From assembly GCF_041435115.1 (NCBI RefSeq), contig NZ_CP108046.1, positions 868,001 to 932,000 of the forward strand: a stretch of DNA of 64,000 bases. Direction: 5' to 3'. The position numbers and the translations under genes are program-made. Source of the DNA: Streptomyces sp. NBC_00289. Lineage in GTDB: Bacteria > Actinomycetota > Actinomycetes > Streptomycetales > Streptomycetaceae. Shown here piece by piece: positions 42,201 to 50,182 of the stretch; position 1 is the first letter of the stretch, and the number at the start of each line of letters is the position of its first letter. The notes under the pieces were generated by a model. It saw nothing but the letters and a program-made list of their open reading frames with translations. It did no database searches and had not been told where the DNA came from.

Positions 42201-42655
42201 ACACCACCCGGACGACGACGGTGACGTGCCCCAACTGTGGGCGTGCCAACCGGATCTCCGTGGCCGCCGAGGGACGCCCCAAATGCGGCCACTGCAAGCA
42301 GCCAATCCCCTGGATCGTCGACGCGGGCGACGACGACTTCACCGAGGTCGTCGAGCAGGCCACCATGCCCGTCGTCGTCGACCTCTGGGCCACCTGGTGC
42401 GGCCCCTGCCGCATGGTCAGCCCCGCCCTCGAACAGGTCGCCCGCGACCTCGCAGGACGCATCAAGCTCGTCAAGGTCGACGTCGACAAGAACCCACGGC
42501 TCAGCCGACGGTTCGAGGTGCAGGCGGTGCCGACCCTGCTCATCCTGGACCGGGGCGAGACGGTCGCCCGGCAGGCCGGCGCGGCTCCCGCGCACGTTCT
42601 GCGCTCGTGGGTCGAGCAGGCCATGGAGGGCCGACAAACCACTGCCGGAAAGTGA
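42197..42655 (+). CDS. Thioredoxin 2-type protein with N-terminal zinc ribbon
   Basis: A 152-residue protein. Residues 10-37 form a zinc ribbon ([13 protein letters not shown] and [11 protein letters not shown], two CxxC pairs), as in E. coli thioredoxin 2 (TrxC). The thioredoxin fold follows, with the active site [13 protein letters not shown] and cis-proline VPTLLIL. The start overlaps the clpB stop (ATGA). Zinc-ribbon thioredoxins are linked to oxidative-stress responses, and zinc release may sense oxidation. Confidence 0.92.
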   Translation: MNTTRTTTVTCPNCGRANRISVAAEGRPKCGHCKQPIPWIVDAGDDDFTEVVEQATMPVVVDLWATWCGPCRMVSPALEQVARDLAGRIKLVKVDVDKNPRLSRRFEVQAVPTLLILDRGETVARQAGAAPAHVLRSWVEQAMEGRQTTAGK

Positions 42656-42882
42656 TGGATCAGCCACCGCCCGAGCCCCTCGAAACCCAAGCCCCGGACG
42701 CGACCCATCGCCGCCCCCGCACAGCGACTCCAGGGTCACAGCGGCACCGACCAGTCCTGCTCGACATGACAGCGGAGATGTCCCGCCGGGCCGGTGCCAC
42801 CCCGCCCGAAGCGGCGCCGTTCGGTGCAGAAATCCACCGCGGGCCGCAGTCGGGCAGTCCCGACCACGGAAGGAGAACCCTC

Positions 42883-43146
42883 ATGGCCACGATTTCCGAC
42901 CCGCACCTGGCGATGGTGCGCCCAGTGACACCGCGCACCCCGGAGGGCTGCGAGGAGTGCCTCAAGTTGCACTCCCCGTGGGTGCACCTGCGGCTCTGCC
43001 TCACCTGCGGACATGTCGGCTGCTGCGACTCCTCGCCTCTCAAGCACGCGAGGGGGCACGCGGGCAGCGCCCACCACCCCGTCGTACAGTCCTTCCAGCC
43101 GGGAGAGAACTGGCGCTGGTGTTACGTCCACGAGGCCATGGTCTGA
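42883..43146 (+). CDS. UBP-type zinc finger protein
   Basis: An 87-residue protein consisting almost only of a UBP-type (ZnF-UBP) finger: GCEECLKLHSPWVHLRLCLT, then CGHVGCCDSSPLKHARGHAG and HPVVQSFQPGENWRWCY, with the full set of Cys/His zinc ligands. Stand-alone fingers of this type are common in actinomycetes, often next to TrxR-like genes. The eukaryotic domain binds free ubiquitin C-termini; the bacterial ligand is unknown. The ATG at 42883 follows GGAAGGAGAA; a 227-base spacer without a gene separates it from the thioredoxin gene. It overlaps the next gene by one base (TGATG). Confidence 0.88.
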   Translation: MATISDPHLAMVRPVTPRTPEGCEECLKLHSPWVHLRLCLTCGHVGCCDSSPLKHARGHAGSAHHPVVQSFQPGENWRWCYVHEAMV

Positions 43147-44900
43147 TGAGCACGGCCGAGCACAAGCAGAGTGCGGTCCGCGAGACACCGGACCAGTACG
43201 GGGCGTTTCCACGCCTGACACCGGAGCAGCTCGAGGATCTGGCCGCACACGGCGAGCGCCGCGGAACCACCGAGGGCGAGGTGCTGTACCGCGAGGGCGA
43301 GCCGTTCCGGGAGTTCCTCGCGATCCTCAGCGGGACCGTCGAGATGCTCCATGACTACGGCGGGCCCGAGGAACGCACCATGGCGGTGCACGGACCCGGC
43401 AGGTTCCTGGGTGAACTCGGGCTGCTGGAGGGCGAGGCCGCGTTCGACACCGCCGTGGTGCGCGAGGCGGGCGAGATCCTGGCCATACCGGTGGAGCGAC
43501 AACGCGCCCTGGTCGGCCGCGATCCCGTCCTGGGCGACCTGATCCTCCGCGCCTACCTGGGCCGCAGGTATCTGCTCATCGGCCTCGGCGCCGGCTTCCG
43601 GATCCTGGGATCGTGCTATTCACCGGACACCATGCGGTTGCGCGAGTTCGCCGCCCGCAACCGGCTGCCCCACCGCTGGGTGGACCTGGAGAAGGACAAG
43701 GAGGCGGAGGCACTGCTCCGTCGGTTCGCCATCCGTCCCGAAGACACCCCGGTGGTCCTCTGGAAGGGCGAGCAGGTGCTGCGCAATCCGAGCAACGCCG
43801 AACTGGCCCGGCTCATCGGGCTGCCCGCCCCCTCACCGGAGGCCGAGCGGTGCGAGGTCATGGTGGTCGGTGCGGGCCCCGCGGGACTCGCCGCCGCCGT
43901 GTACGGCGCCTCCGACGGCCTCACCACGGTCACCGTCGACGCCGTCGCCACCGGAGGCCAGGCCGCCACCACGTCCCGCATCGAGAACTACCTCGGCTTC
44001 CCTTCGGGCATCTCCGGAGGCGAGCTCATCGAGCGCGCGGTGTTCCAGACCCGCAAGTTCGGCGCTCGCCTCATGGTACCGGCCCAGGTCAACGGCCTCA
44101 CTCCGCAGGACGACGAGTACCTTGTCACCTTCACAGACGGATCCAGGACGCGCGCCGGCACCGTGGTGCTCGCCTCGGGCGTGTGGTACCGCAGGCTCGA
44201 GGTGCCCGGCATCGACCGCCTGGAAGGCATCAGCGTCTACTACGCGGCGACCGTCCACGAGGCCAGTCTCTGCCAGGCGGATCCGGTCGCCGTGGTCGGC
44301 GGCGGGAACTCCGCCGGGCAGGCGGCGCTGTTCCTCGCGAACCACGCATCCACGGTCCACCTCCTCGTCCGGGGCGGTGACCTCAACGCGGACATGTCGC
44401 GCTACCTCGTGGACCGGGTGGAACGGCACCCGAAAATAGAGGTGCTGCTGCGCACCGAAGTCCGGGGCGTCTGCGGGGAGGAGAAGCTGGAGTCGCTGAC
44501 CGTGGAGGACAACGCACACGGTGAGAACCGCCAACTGCGGGCCACGGCACTGTTCGTGTTCATCGGTGCCCGGCCGCACACGGAATGGCTCAGAGGCGTG
44601 CTGGCCCTGGACGAGAAGGGCTTCGTCCTCACCGGCGCCGACGCACAGGCGGCGGCCGACGCGACCCGGTGGGACTCGCTCGGCCGTGGTCCGTTGCTGC
44701 TGGAGACCACCCTCCCCGGAGTCTTCGCCGCCGGCGACGTCAGGAGCGGCTCGGTCAAACGGGTGACCTCGGCGGCAGGCGAGGGTGCCATGGCGATCCG
44801 CCTCGTGCACGAGCACCGGGAAAAGGCAGGCAACCTGGTCCGCGCCGCCGACCCCCAGGGCCCTCGGCCGGTGACGGGCCAATCCGTGCCCTGGCGCTGA
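43146..44900 (+). CDS. Cyclic-nucleotide-binding/thioredoxin-reductase-like FAD oxidoreductase
   Basis: A 584-residue three-part protein. Residues about 20-135 are a cNMP-binding (CAP effector) domain (EVLYREGEPFREFLAILSGT, GPGRFLGELGLLEGE). Residues about 138-235 have a glutaredoxin/thioredoxin-like pattern with a single cysteine (ILGSCYSPDTMRLREFAARN). Residues 237-570 are a TrxR-like flavoprotein: VVGAGPAGLAAAVYG, GGQAATTSRIENYLGFP, VVGGGNSAGQAALFLA and the FAD-binding end GVFAAGDVRSGSVKRV. The CxxC active site of thioredoxin reductases is absent (the region reads VYYAATVHEASLC), so it cannot reduce thioredoxin by the usual disulfide route. It closes the operon. Confidence 0.88.
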   Translation: MSTAEHKQSAVRETPDQYGAFPRLTPEQLEDLAAHGERRGTTEGEVLYREGEPFREFLAILSGTVEMLHDYGGPEERTMAVHGPGRFLGELGLLEGEAAFDTAVVREAGEILAIPVERQRALVGRDPVLGDLILRAYLGRRYLLIGLGAGFRILGSCYSPDTMRLREFAARNRLPHRWVDLEKDKEAEALLRRFAIRPEDTPVVLWKGEQVLRNPSNAELARLIGLPAPSPEAERCEVMVVGAGPAGLAAAVYGASDGLTTVTVDAVATGGQAATTSRIENYLGFPSGISGGELIERAVFQTRKFGARLMVPAQVNGLTPQDDEYLVTFTDGSRTRAGTVVLASGVWYRRLEVPGIDRLEGISVYYAATVHEASLCQADPVAVVGGGNSAGQAALFLANHASTVHLLVRGGDLNADMSRYLVDRVERHPKIEVLLRTEVRGVCGEEKLESLTVEDNAHGENRQLRATALFVFIGARPHTEWLRGVLALDEKGFVLTGADAQAAADATRWDSLGRGPLLLETTLPGVFAAGDVRSGSVKRVTSAAGEGAMAIRLVHEHREKAGNLVRAADPQGPRPVTGQSVPWR

Positions 44901-45069
44901 CCTCCCCCGGACGGGCGGCCCGGTCACCAACAGCCTGGTGCAGAGGCAGGTGCTGCCGTACCGCCCGCGCCTGACGGCCGGGCGCCGGCGGGTCACGCGG
45001 CGTCGCCGTTACCTCTGGGCATCCACGGGCACTCGGGATCGCGGGGTCAGCCGACGAGAAGAGGCAGTC

Positions 45070-46206
45070 ATGCGGGAGCCGTCTCAGGGCGTAACGGTCG
45101 TGGCTCTCCTGGCGGACCCGGACACGCCGACAGAAGTCGCGCGGCTCATGGCCCGGACGCTTCCCGCTCGGCTCGCCGACAAGTCGGGAGAGGGGCAACG
45201 CTTCGACGTCGAGGTGGTCAGTGAGCCCTTCACCTCGGAGACCGAGGACCTGGCCAAGTTGATGCGGCGAATCATGGACCGGGGAAGTGCGGAGAACTGG
45301 GACATCGTCGTAGCCCTCACCGACCTTCCCCTCCACTCACACGGGCGCAAGCTCGTGGTGAACCTGAGTCACGAACACGGCTTGGCCCTGCTGTCCCTTC
45401 CCGCACTGGGGGGCTTGCGGCTGCAGACCAGGGCCCGGCGCGCAGTGGAAGAAGCCGTGCTCGGCCTGACGGCCGCGCAGACCAACGGGGCTGGAGAAAC
45501 TCCGCAAGACCAGCCGCTTCTGGGGCCCTTCACCGGTCGTCTCAACCCTATCCACCCGGGCCCGGTCGGTGAGGAGGAGGAGACCGCCGATCTCCGGTAT
45601 GTCGTCAGCGGACCGCGCGGCTATCTGCGCGTGCTCATCGGTATGGTCCGCGCCAATCGGCCGTGGCGGCTGATTCCGGGCTTGTCGAAAGCCCTGGCGG
45701 CCGCACTCGCCACGGGAGCTGTCGCCACCGTGAACTCCACCGTCTGGAGCGTGGCAGCGGCCCTGAGCGCACCACGCCTGGTGATCGCCATGGTCGGGTC
45801 CATCGGGCTCATGATCGGCTGGCTGATCGTGGACGCGCACCTGTGGCATCGATCGACAGAGTCCTCGCCGGAGGCGAGGAAGAGGACGGCTCTCTACAAC
45901 GCCTCGACGATCGTAACCGTGAGTATCGGAGTGCTCGTCTGCTACCTGGGTTTGCTGGTCATCAACCTGGTGTGGGCCCTGTTCATCCTCAACGACCGGG
46001 TGTTCGCCTCCGCGACACGAACCCCGCTGGACACCACGGAGTACCTGACGTTGTCCTGGTTCGTCGCTTCGATCGCCACCGTGGGCGGCGCGCTGGGATC
46101 AAGCCTGGAGAGCGACGAGGCGATCCGGGCAGCCGCCTACTCCAAACGCGAACAGGAACGCCGCCGCATGGTCCGGAACAACCACGGTGACCGGCCCTCG
46201 AAGTGA
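45070..46206 (+). CDS. Conserved actinobacterial membrane protein of unknown function
   Basis: A 378-residue protein. The N-terminal 200 residues are soluble with an alternating alpha/beta pattern (TVVALLADPDTPTEVARLMA, DIVVALTDLPLHSHGRKLVV). The C-terminal part has about four membrane segments (ALAAALATGAVATVNSTVWS, RLVIAMVGSIGLMIGWLIVD, VTVSIGVLVCYLGLLVINLV, WFVASIATVGGALGSSLE) and a basic tail. The ATG at 45070 has GAAGAGG upstream. Proteins of this type are sometimes annotated as a methylenetetrahydrofolate dehydrogenase, which I see no support for. It follows the chaperone-redox operon in the same direction. Confidence 0.75.
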   Translation: MREPSQGVTVVALLADPDTPTEVARLMARTLPARLADKSGEGQRFDVEVVSEPFTSETEDLAKLMRRIMDRGSAENWDIVVALTDLPLHSHGRKLVVNLSHEHGLALLSLPALGGLRLQTRARRAVEEAVLGLTAAQTNGAGETPQDQPLLGPFTGRLNPIHPGPVGEEEETADLRYVVSGPRGYLRVLIGMVRANRPWRLIPGLSKALAAALATGAVATVNSTVWSVAAALSAPRLVIAMVGSIGLMIGWLIVDAHLWHRSTESSPEARKRTALYNASTIVTVSIGVLVCYLGLLVINLVWALFILNDRVFASATRTPLDTTEYLTLSWFVASIATVGGALGSSLESDEAIRAAAYSKREQERRRMVRNNHGDRPSK

Positions 46207-46293
46207 AGTCAACTTGACCCGGCCCTGAAGGGCTGGGCTTGGAGGTAGAACCCAGCTGGCTGCTGGGGTGGACTCCCCGGTCCAGACACCCCG

Positions 46294-47451
46294 TTATGGG
46301 GTGGCAGGGACGCGTGACTCACGCCCCGCATTCCACACGCTCTCGCCACGGGTGGCGATGTTGCGGGAAGCATTCCGGTCGGCGTGGGCAACGACCCCGC
46401 ACCCCCGGCAGATGAAAAGTCCCTGGCCGACACGGTTGCGCTTGTCGATGTGCCGGCATTCGCAGCACATCTGCGACGTGTACGCGGGATCGACGTAGAT
46501 GAGCGGCACTCCCGCTCGCTTGGCCTTGTAGACGATGAACTCTCCGAGCTGGGCGAAGGCCCAGGAGTGGAGTGCGACCCGTTGGGGCTTGCGGAGCCGT
46601 ACCCGGGTGCGGATGCCCTTGAGTTCTTCCAGGGACAGGCCGCGTCCGGTGCGTTCAGCCTCGGTCACGATCGTCTTGGAGATGATGTGGTTGGTGTTCG
46701 CCACGTGCCGTGCTTCCTTGCGGGCACGGGCCTTGAGCCGCCGCTTGGCGCTCTTGGTGCGCTTCTTCTGGAGCTTGGCACGCAGGGCAAGCTGTCGCTT
46801 GCGGTACCGCTTCAGCCCCCGCCCGGCGGCGCGGTAGCCGTCGGACGTGGTGGCGATGTTGACGATACCGAGGTCCACGCCGAGGAACCCGGCCGGCTCG
46901 TACTGCTCGGCCTCGGGCACGTCACAGGTGGCGACGAGGTAGAACACGCCGTCGCGCTCGATCAGGTCGGATTCGCCCTGCCGGTGCGCCTGGAGCATCG
47001 TGAGCGCCTCCGCGGAGCACACGAATGAGACGTTCTTGACCCGGCCGTCCATGGTCCAGATGGACACCGTCTGCTGGTCGTACTGCCAGCTCAAACACCG
47101 GTCGTCATACGGCTGCGCGGCCCGGGGCCGGAACCTGACCGGCTTGGACTCAGCCTTGCGGCGACGCCTGGAGCCTTCCGGGCCGAGATTCCCCGCACGG
47201 ATGTTGGCCTTGAGCGTGGTGTACGAGTCGCGCACCTTCTTGACGACATGTTGCGCGGCCTGTGCTCCCAGCCCACGAGCTTTGAGCTCGGCGTAGGTGT
47301 GCTTGCGCAGCTCGTACTCACGCGGCACGCCGTGCTCGAACGCCACCTCCGACACCCAGTTCGCGGCGTCATTGACCGTGCGCAGGGTGCGCTCAAGCAC
47401 GGATGCCTGCCCCGCATCCGGCATGAGTTTGACCTGCGTCACGATCTTCAC
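46294..47451 (-). CDS. tnpB: RNA-guided nuclease-type transposon protein TnpB
   Basis: A 385-residue TnpB of the IS200/IS605 group. The RuvC catalytic residues are all present: aspartate in FLGVDLGIVNIATT, glutamate in SLEELKGIRTR and the last aspartate in VAHADRNASRNI. The zinc finger has its four cysteines (SQMCCECRHI and FICRGCG). The frame is open from MKIVTQVKLMPDAGQ to VPATP. TnpB proteins are omega-RNA-guided DNA nucleases, with the guide RNA derived from the 3' end of the gene and the element end, which here would be about 46210-46450. The adjacent tnpA is broken, so tnpB persists without its own transposase. Confidence 0.9.
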   Translation of the reverse strand: MKIVTQVKLMPDAGQASVLERTLRTVNDAANWVSEVAFEHGVPREYELRKHTYAELKARGLGAQAAQHVVKKVRDSYTTLKANIRAGNLGPEGSRRRRKAESKPVRFRPRAAQPYDDRCLSWQYDQQTVSIWTMDGRVKNVSFVCSAEALTMLQAHRQGESDLIERDGVFYLVATCDVPEAEQYEPAGFLGVDLGIVNIATTSDGYRAAGRGLKRYRKRQLALRAKLQKKRTKSAKRRLKARARKEARHVANTNHIISKTIVTEAERTGRGLSLEELKGIRTRVRLRKPQRVALHSWAFAQLGEFIVYKAKRAGVPLIYVDPAYTSQMCCECRHIDKRNRVGQGLFICRGCGVVAHADRNASRNIATRGESVWNAGRESRVPATP

Positions 47452-47474
47452 AGGCGTGATCGTAGCGTTGATCT

Positions 47475-47907
47475 ATGTCACCCCGCTGGGGGGCCAAACC
47501 CCGATGTCCGCCGCAGGGGCCGCAGCGTCGTCTGCACCGTGCACGCCCACCTGGTCTTCACTCCCACGTACCGGCGCGGACCATTCACCGACGAGATCCT
47601 TCGGCGCTGCGAAGAGGTCATGCGCGACGTGTGCACCGACTTCGGCGCGGAGCTGCGGGTGTTCAACGGCGAACGCGATCACGTTCACCTGCTCGTGCAC
47701 TACCCGCCCCAGGTCGCCATCTCCCGGCTCGTAGGCTCCCTCAAGGGTGTTTCCGCCCGGCGCCTGCGGCAGGAGTTCCCCGGCCACATCCGCACGTACC
47801 TGTGGGGCGAGCACTTCTGACCGCCGTCCTACTTCGCCGCCTCGTGCGGGGGCGCCCCACACGCCGTCATCAAGAAGTACATCGACAACCAGGAACATCC
47901 CGGCTGA
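47475..47907 (+). pseudogene. tnpA: Y1 (HUH) transposase tnpA with a frameshift and a nonsense mutation
   Basis: The protein reads MSPRW, then after a run of six G (47488-47493) continues in the next frame as GPNPDVRRRGRSVVCTVHAH, FTPTYRRGPFTDEILRRCEE and the HUH motif RDHVHLLVHYPP. Removing one G restores the frame. A TGA at 47818-47820 follows YLWGEHF, where relatives have tryptophan (FWSPSYF). Beyond it, in frame, PPSYFAASCGGAPHAVIKKY and IDNQEHPG continue to a normal stop at 47905-47907. The catalytic tyrosine (KYIDNQ) is downstream of the premature stop, so the product is inactive. Confidence 0.85.
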
Positions 47908-48399
47908 GGTCACCAGCGCAGACCCGCGCACCCGCGCGGATCACAGCAGTGTCGACAAGCGCTTCCTCCCGGGCGTGAACGCCCAGGGTTCCGCGCTAGA
48001 TCATGCTGAACCGGTGACGGCACAAACGGCCCACGGGACGCGAGCGTGCCGGCATCGCCCCCCTCACCGCAGTTCGATGTGCCGGGAGTTAGGGCCCCCG
48101 CGACGCCTCCTTCGGGGTCCAGCCCGCGCCCATCGCATCGGGCGGTTCGGATCAGCTGATCGATCAGTGCCTGCCCGTTTCGCGCCAGGGCCGACGGGGA
48201 CCCGGGCGCTACGCCGCCGAAGCGCCAAAGCTCCGTATGGCCGGCCGGCGGCGGCACCGCTCCCTCGAACCGGGTGAACGGCCCGCAGAGGCATGCCGGA
48301 GCCACTGACCCCGCGCACCAACTCCCGGACGTCGGGCTCCTTGCGTCGCCTCCATCACCGCCGTGCTGCGGTCATGTCGCGGCACCGAAGGAAGCCATC
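47908..48399. other. Spacer holding the right end of the IS element; no gene recognised
   Basis: The first 80 bases contain the GA-loop hairpin GGGCGTGAACGCCC (47971-47984) that marks the end of the IS200/IS605 element. The remaining 400 bases have no convincing coding frame. The promoter of the downstream dehydrogenase must lie here; GAAGGAAG is its ribosome binding site. Confidence 0.45.
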
Positions 48400-49575
48400 A
48401 TGAAAGCAGCGGTATATGAAGGCCCGCGAACGGTCACAGTGAAGGACGTACCCGACGCGAAGATCGAACACCCCTGCGACATCATCGTCAAGATCACCAC
48501 CACCAACATCTGCGGTTCGGACCTGCACATGTACGAGGGCCGCACCTCGTTCGAGTCCGGCCGAACCCTGGGACACGAGAACATGGGCCAGGTCGTGGAG
48601 GTCGGCTCGGCCGTCCGCAAGGTCCAGGTCGGCGAGTATGTGGTCCTGCCCTTCAACATCGCCTGCGGCTTCTGCAAGCAGTGCGAACGGGGCCTGACCA
48701 ACTACTGCCTGACCATGCAGCCCGAGCCGGCCCTCGCCGGAGCCGCCTACGGATTCGCCGACATGGGCCCCTACCAGGGCGGCCAGGCGGAACTGCTGCG
48801 CGTACCCTATGGCGACTTCAACGCGCTGCGTCTGGGCGAGGACGCCGCCGACCGGCAGACCGACTACGTGATGCTCGCCGACATCTTCCCCACCGGCTAT
48901 CACGCCACCGAGATGGCCGACGTCAAGCCCGGCGACCAGACCATCGTCTTCGGAGCCGGTCCCGTCGGGCTGATGGCGACATACTCCGCCCTCCTCAAGG
49001 GCGCCGGCCGCGTCTGGGTGGCCGACCACCAGCCCGACCGACTGCGCAAGGCGGAGGAGATCGGCGCCATCCCGATCAACACCGCCGACCAGAATCCGGC
49101 CGAGGTCGTCAAGGAGGCCACCCTCGGCCTGGGCGCCGACAACGGTTGTGAGTGCGTCGGCTACCAGGCACACGACCCACAGGGACACGAGGACGCCAGC
49201 CTCACCCTCAACGGACTGATCGACTCAGTCAGGTTCACCGGCCACATCGGCGTGGTCGGCGTGTTCCTGCCCGAGGACCCCGGCGGCGCCGAGGCCCAGG
49301 GAGAGTTGGAGGCGCAGGGCAAGGTCCCGATCGACTTCGGCATGATGTGGTTCAAGGGCCAGCACATGGGGACCGGGCAGGCGCCGGTGAAGAAGTACAA
49401 CCGGGCGCTGCGGGATCTGATCGCCGGCGGGAAGGCAACGCCGAGCTTCGTCGTCTCCCACGAGTTCAGCCTGGACGAGGCCCCCAGCGCCTACGAGCAC
49501 TTCGACGCCCGTGACGAGGGCTGGACCAAGGTGGTCCTGCATCCGAACGGACACGGCAACGGCCACAAGAAGTGA
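48400..49575 (+). CDS. Zinc-dependent dehydrogenase, formaldehyde dehydrogenase-like (second paralogue)
   Basis: A 391-residue medium-chain dehydrogenase, the same length as the paralogue at 30794-31969. Catalytic zinc ligands are in TNICGSDLHMYEG and TLGHENMGQV, the structural zinc cysteines in ACGFCKQCERGLTNYC, and the NAD loop in VFGAGPVGLMATYSALLKGA. The insert and the KVPIDFGMMWFKGQHMGTGQ segment place it in the glutathione-independent formaldehyde dehydrogenase-like group. It starts with MKAAVYEGPRTVTVKDVP and ends in a Gly/His/Lys tail (HGNGHKK). It stands alone after the IS element. Probably aldehyde detoxification; substrate not established. Confidence 0.85.
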   Translation: MKAAVYEGPRTVTVKDVPDAKIEHPCDIIVKITTTNICGSDLHMYEGRTSFESGRTLGHENMGQVVEVGSAVRKVQVGEYVVLPFNIACGFCKQCERGLTNYCLTMQPEPALAGAAYGFADMGPYQGGQAELLRVPYGDFNALRLGEDAADRQTDYVMLADIFPTGYHATEMADVKPGDQTIVFGAGPVGLMATYSALLKGAGRVWVADHQPDRLRKAEEIGAIPINTADQNPAEVVKEATLGLGADNGCECVGYQAHDPQGHEDASLTLNGLIDSVRFTGHIGVVGVFLPEDPGGAEAQGELEAQGKVPIDFGMMWFKGQHMGTGQAPVKKYNRALRDLIAGGKATPSFVVSHEFSLDEAPSAYEHFDARDEGWTKVVLHPNGHGNGHKK

Positions 49576-49689
49576 GGAACCCCGAGGTCCGCCGACCCAC
49601 CTGTCTCCCCGTCCGCGGCCTGCGCCACGGCAACACTGCCGCCGACATCCCCTGATCCAGGCCGGACTTGCGGACCTCATTCACCTGGG

Positions 49690-49759
49690 AAGTGCTTCTT
49701 TCCCTCGCAACCGACGGGACCTTCGACAAGCCCCGTCGTTGCAGGTCAGAAGCACTTCT
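49690..49759. repeat. Composite inverted repeat (two nested pairs of arms)
   Basis: Outer arms GAAGTGCTTCT (49690-49700) and AGAAGCACTTC (49749-49759) are perfect complements. Inner arms GCAACCGACGGG (49708-49719) and CCCGTCGTTGC (49733-49743) pair with one bulged C. The 70-base structure lies in the 275-base gap between the dehydrogenase and the monooxygenase gene, which otherwise holds nothing recognisable. It could be a terminator for both convergent genes or the end of a lost insertion sequence. Confidence 0.65.
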
Positions 49760-49850
49760 CTCGTCTAGGATCAGCCCTCGGACGCCCGCCCACGTGAAAG
49801 CTGGGCACGGAAGGAGATCGCGCCTGTCGGGAGCCCCTGTCGACAGCTCG

Positions 49851-50153
49851 CTACGGGGTCGTGGCCAGCGGATCGAGGAAGGTCAGAACTGAGGCATCCT
49901 CCTCGATCAGTGGGACGAGAACGGCGTTGAAGGGGCCGCCATAGGGGGCGTTCAGGTGTTCCTGGAAGGCGTCCTCGTCCCGGTACACCTCGAATATCCA
50001 GAAGGCGCGCGGGTCGGCCGCCCTGGTGTAGACGTCGAAGGCGATGTTGCCTTCCTCCTCGCGGACCTTCAGGGCGTAGTCCGCGATCAGGCGGGCGACC
50101 TCGTCCTCCGCTCCCTCACGGGCGGTGAACTCGGCGAGCAGGGTCTTCTTCAT
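49851..50153 (-). CDS. Antibiotic biosynthesis monooxygenase (ABM) domain protein
   Basis: A 100-residue ABM/dimeric ferredoxin-like fold protein: LLAEFTAREGAEDEVARLIA, then EEGNIAFDVYTRAADPRAFW and FEVYRDEDAFQEHLNAPYGG. These are the conserved features of the quinol/putative quinone monooxygenase group (YgiN-like). ATG 50153 has GGAG nine bases upstream; an ATG at 50168 is also in frame. It lies 29 bases downstream of the GH32 gene on the same strand and may be co-transcribed with it, though no functional link is obvious. Confidence 0.8.
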   Translation of the reverse strand: MKKTLLAEFTAREGAEDEVARLIADYALKVREEEGNIAFDVYTRAADPRAFWIFEVYRDEDAFQEHLNAPYGGPFNAVLVPLIEEDASVLTFLDPLATTP

Positions 50154-50182
50154 GGTCTCGTTCTCCATGTCGGTTGTAGGCG

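Larger units (their letters stand above)
46207..47990. mobile_element. IS200/IS605-type element with divergent tnpA (broken) and tnpB (intact)
   Basis: The element contains tnpB on the minus strand and a damaged tnpA on the plus strand, with their starts 23 bases apart. Near the left end, CCCGGCCCT-GA-AGGGCTGGG (46218-46237) and near the right end GGGCGT-GA-ACGCCC (47971-47984) form hairpins with the same GA loop, as expected for the subterminal hairpins recognised by Y1 transposases. Exact ends are uncertain; these elements make no target duplication. Confidence 0.75.

Noticed and set aside
39471..42305. A 944-codon minus-strand frame opposite clpB
   Set aside because: The same mirror effect; clpB is unmistakable on the plus strand.
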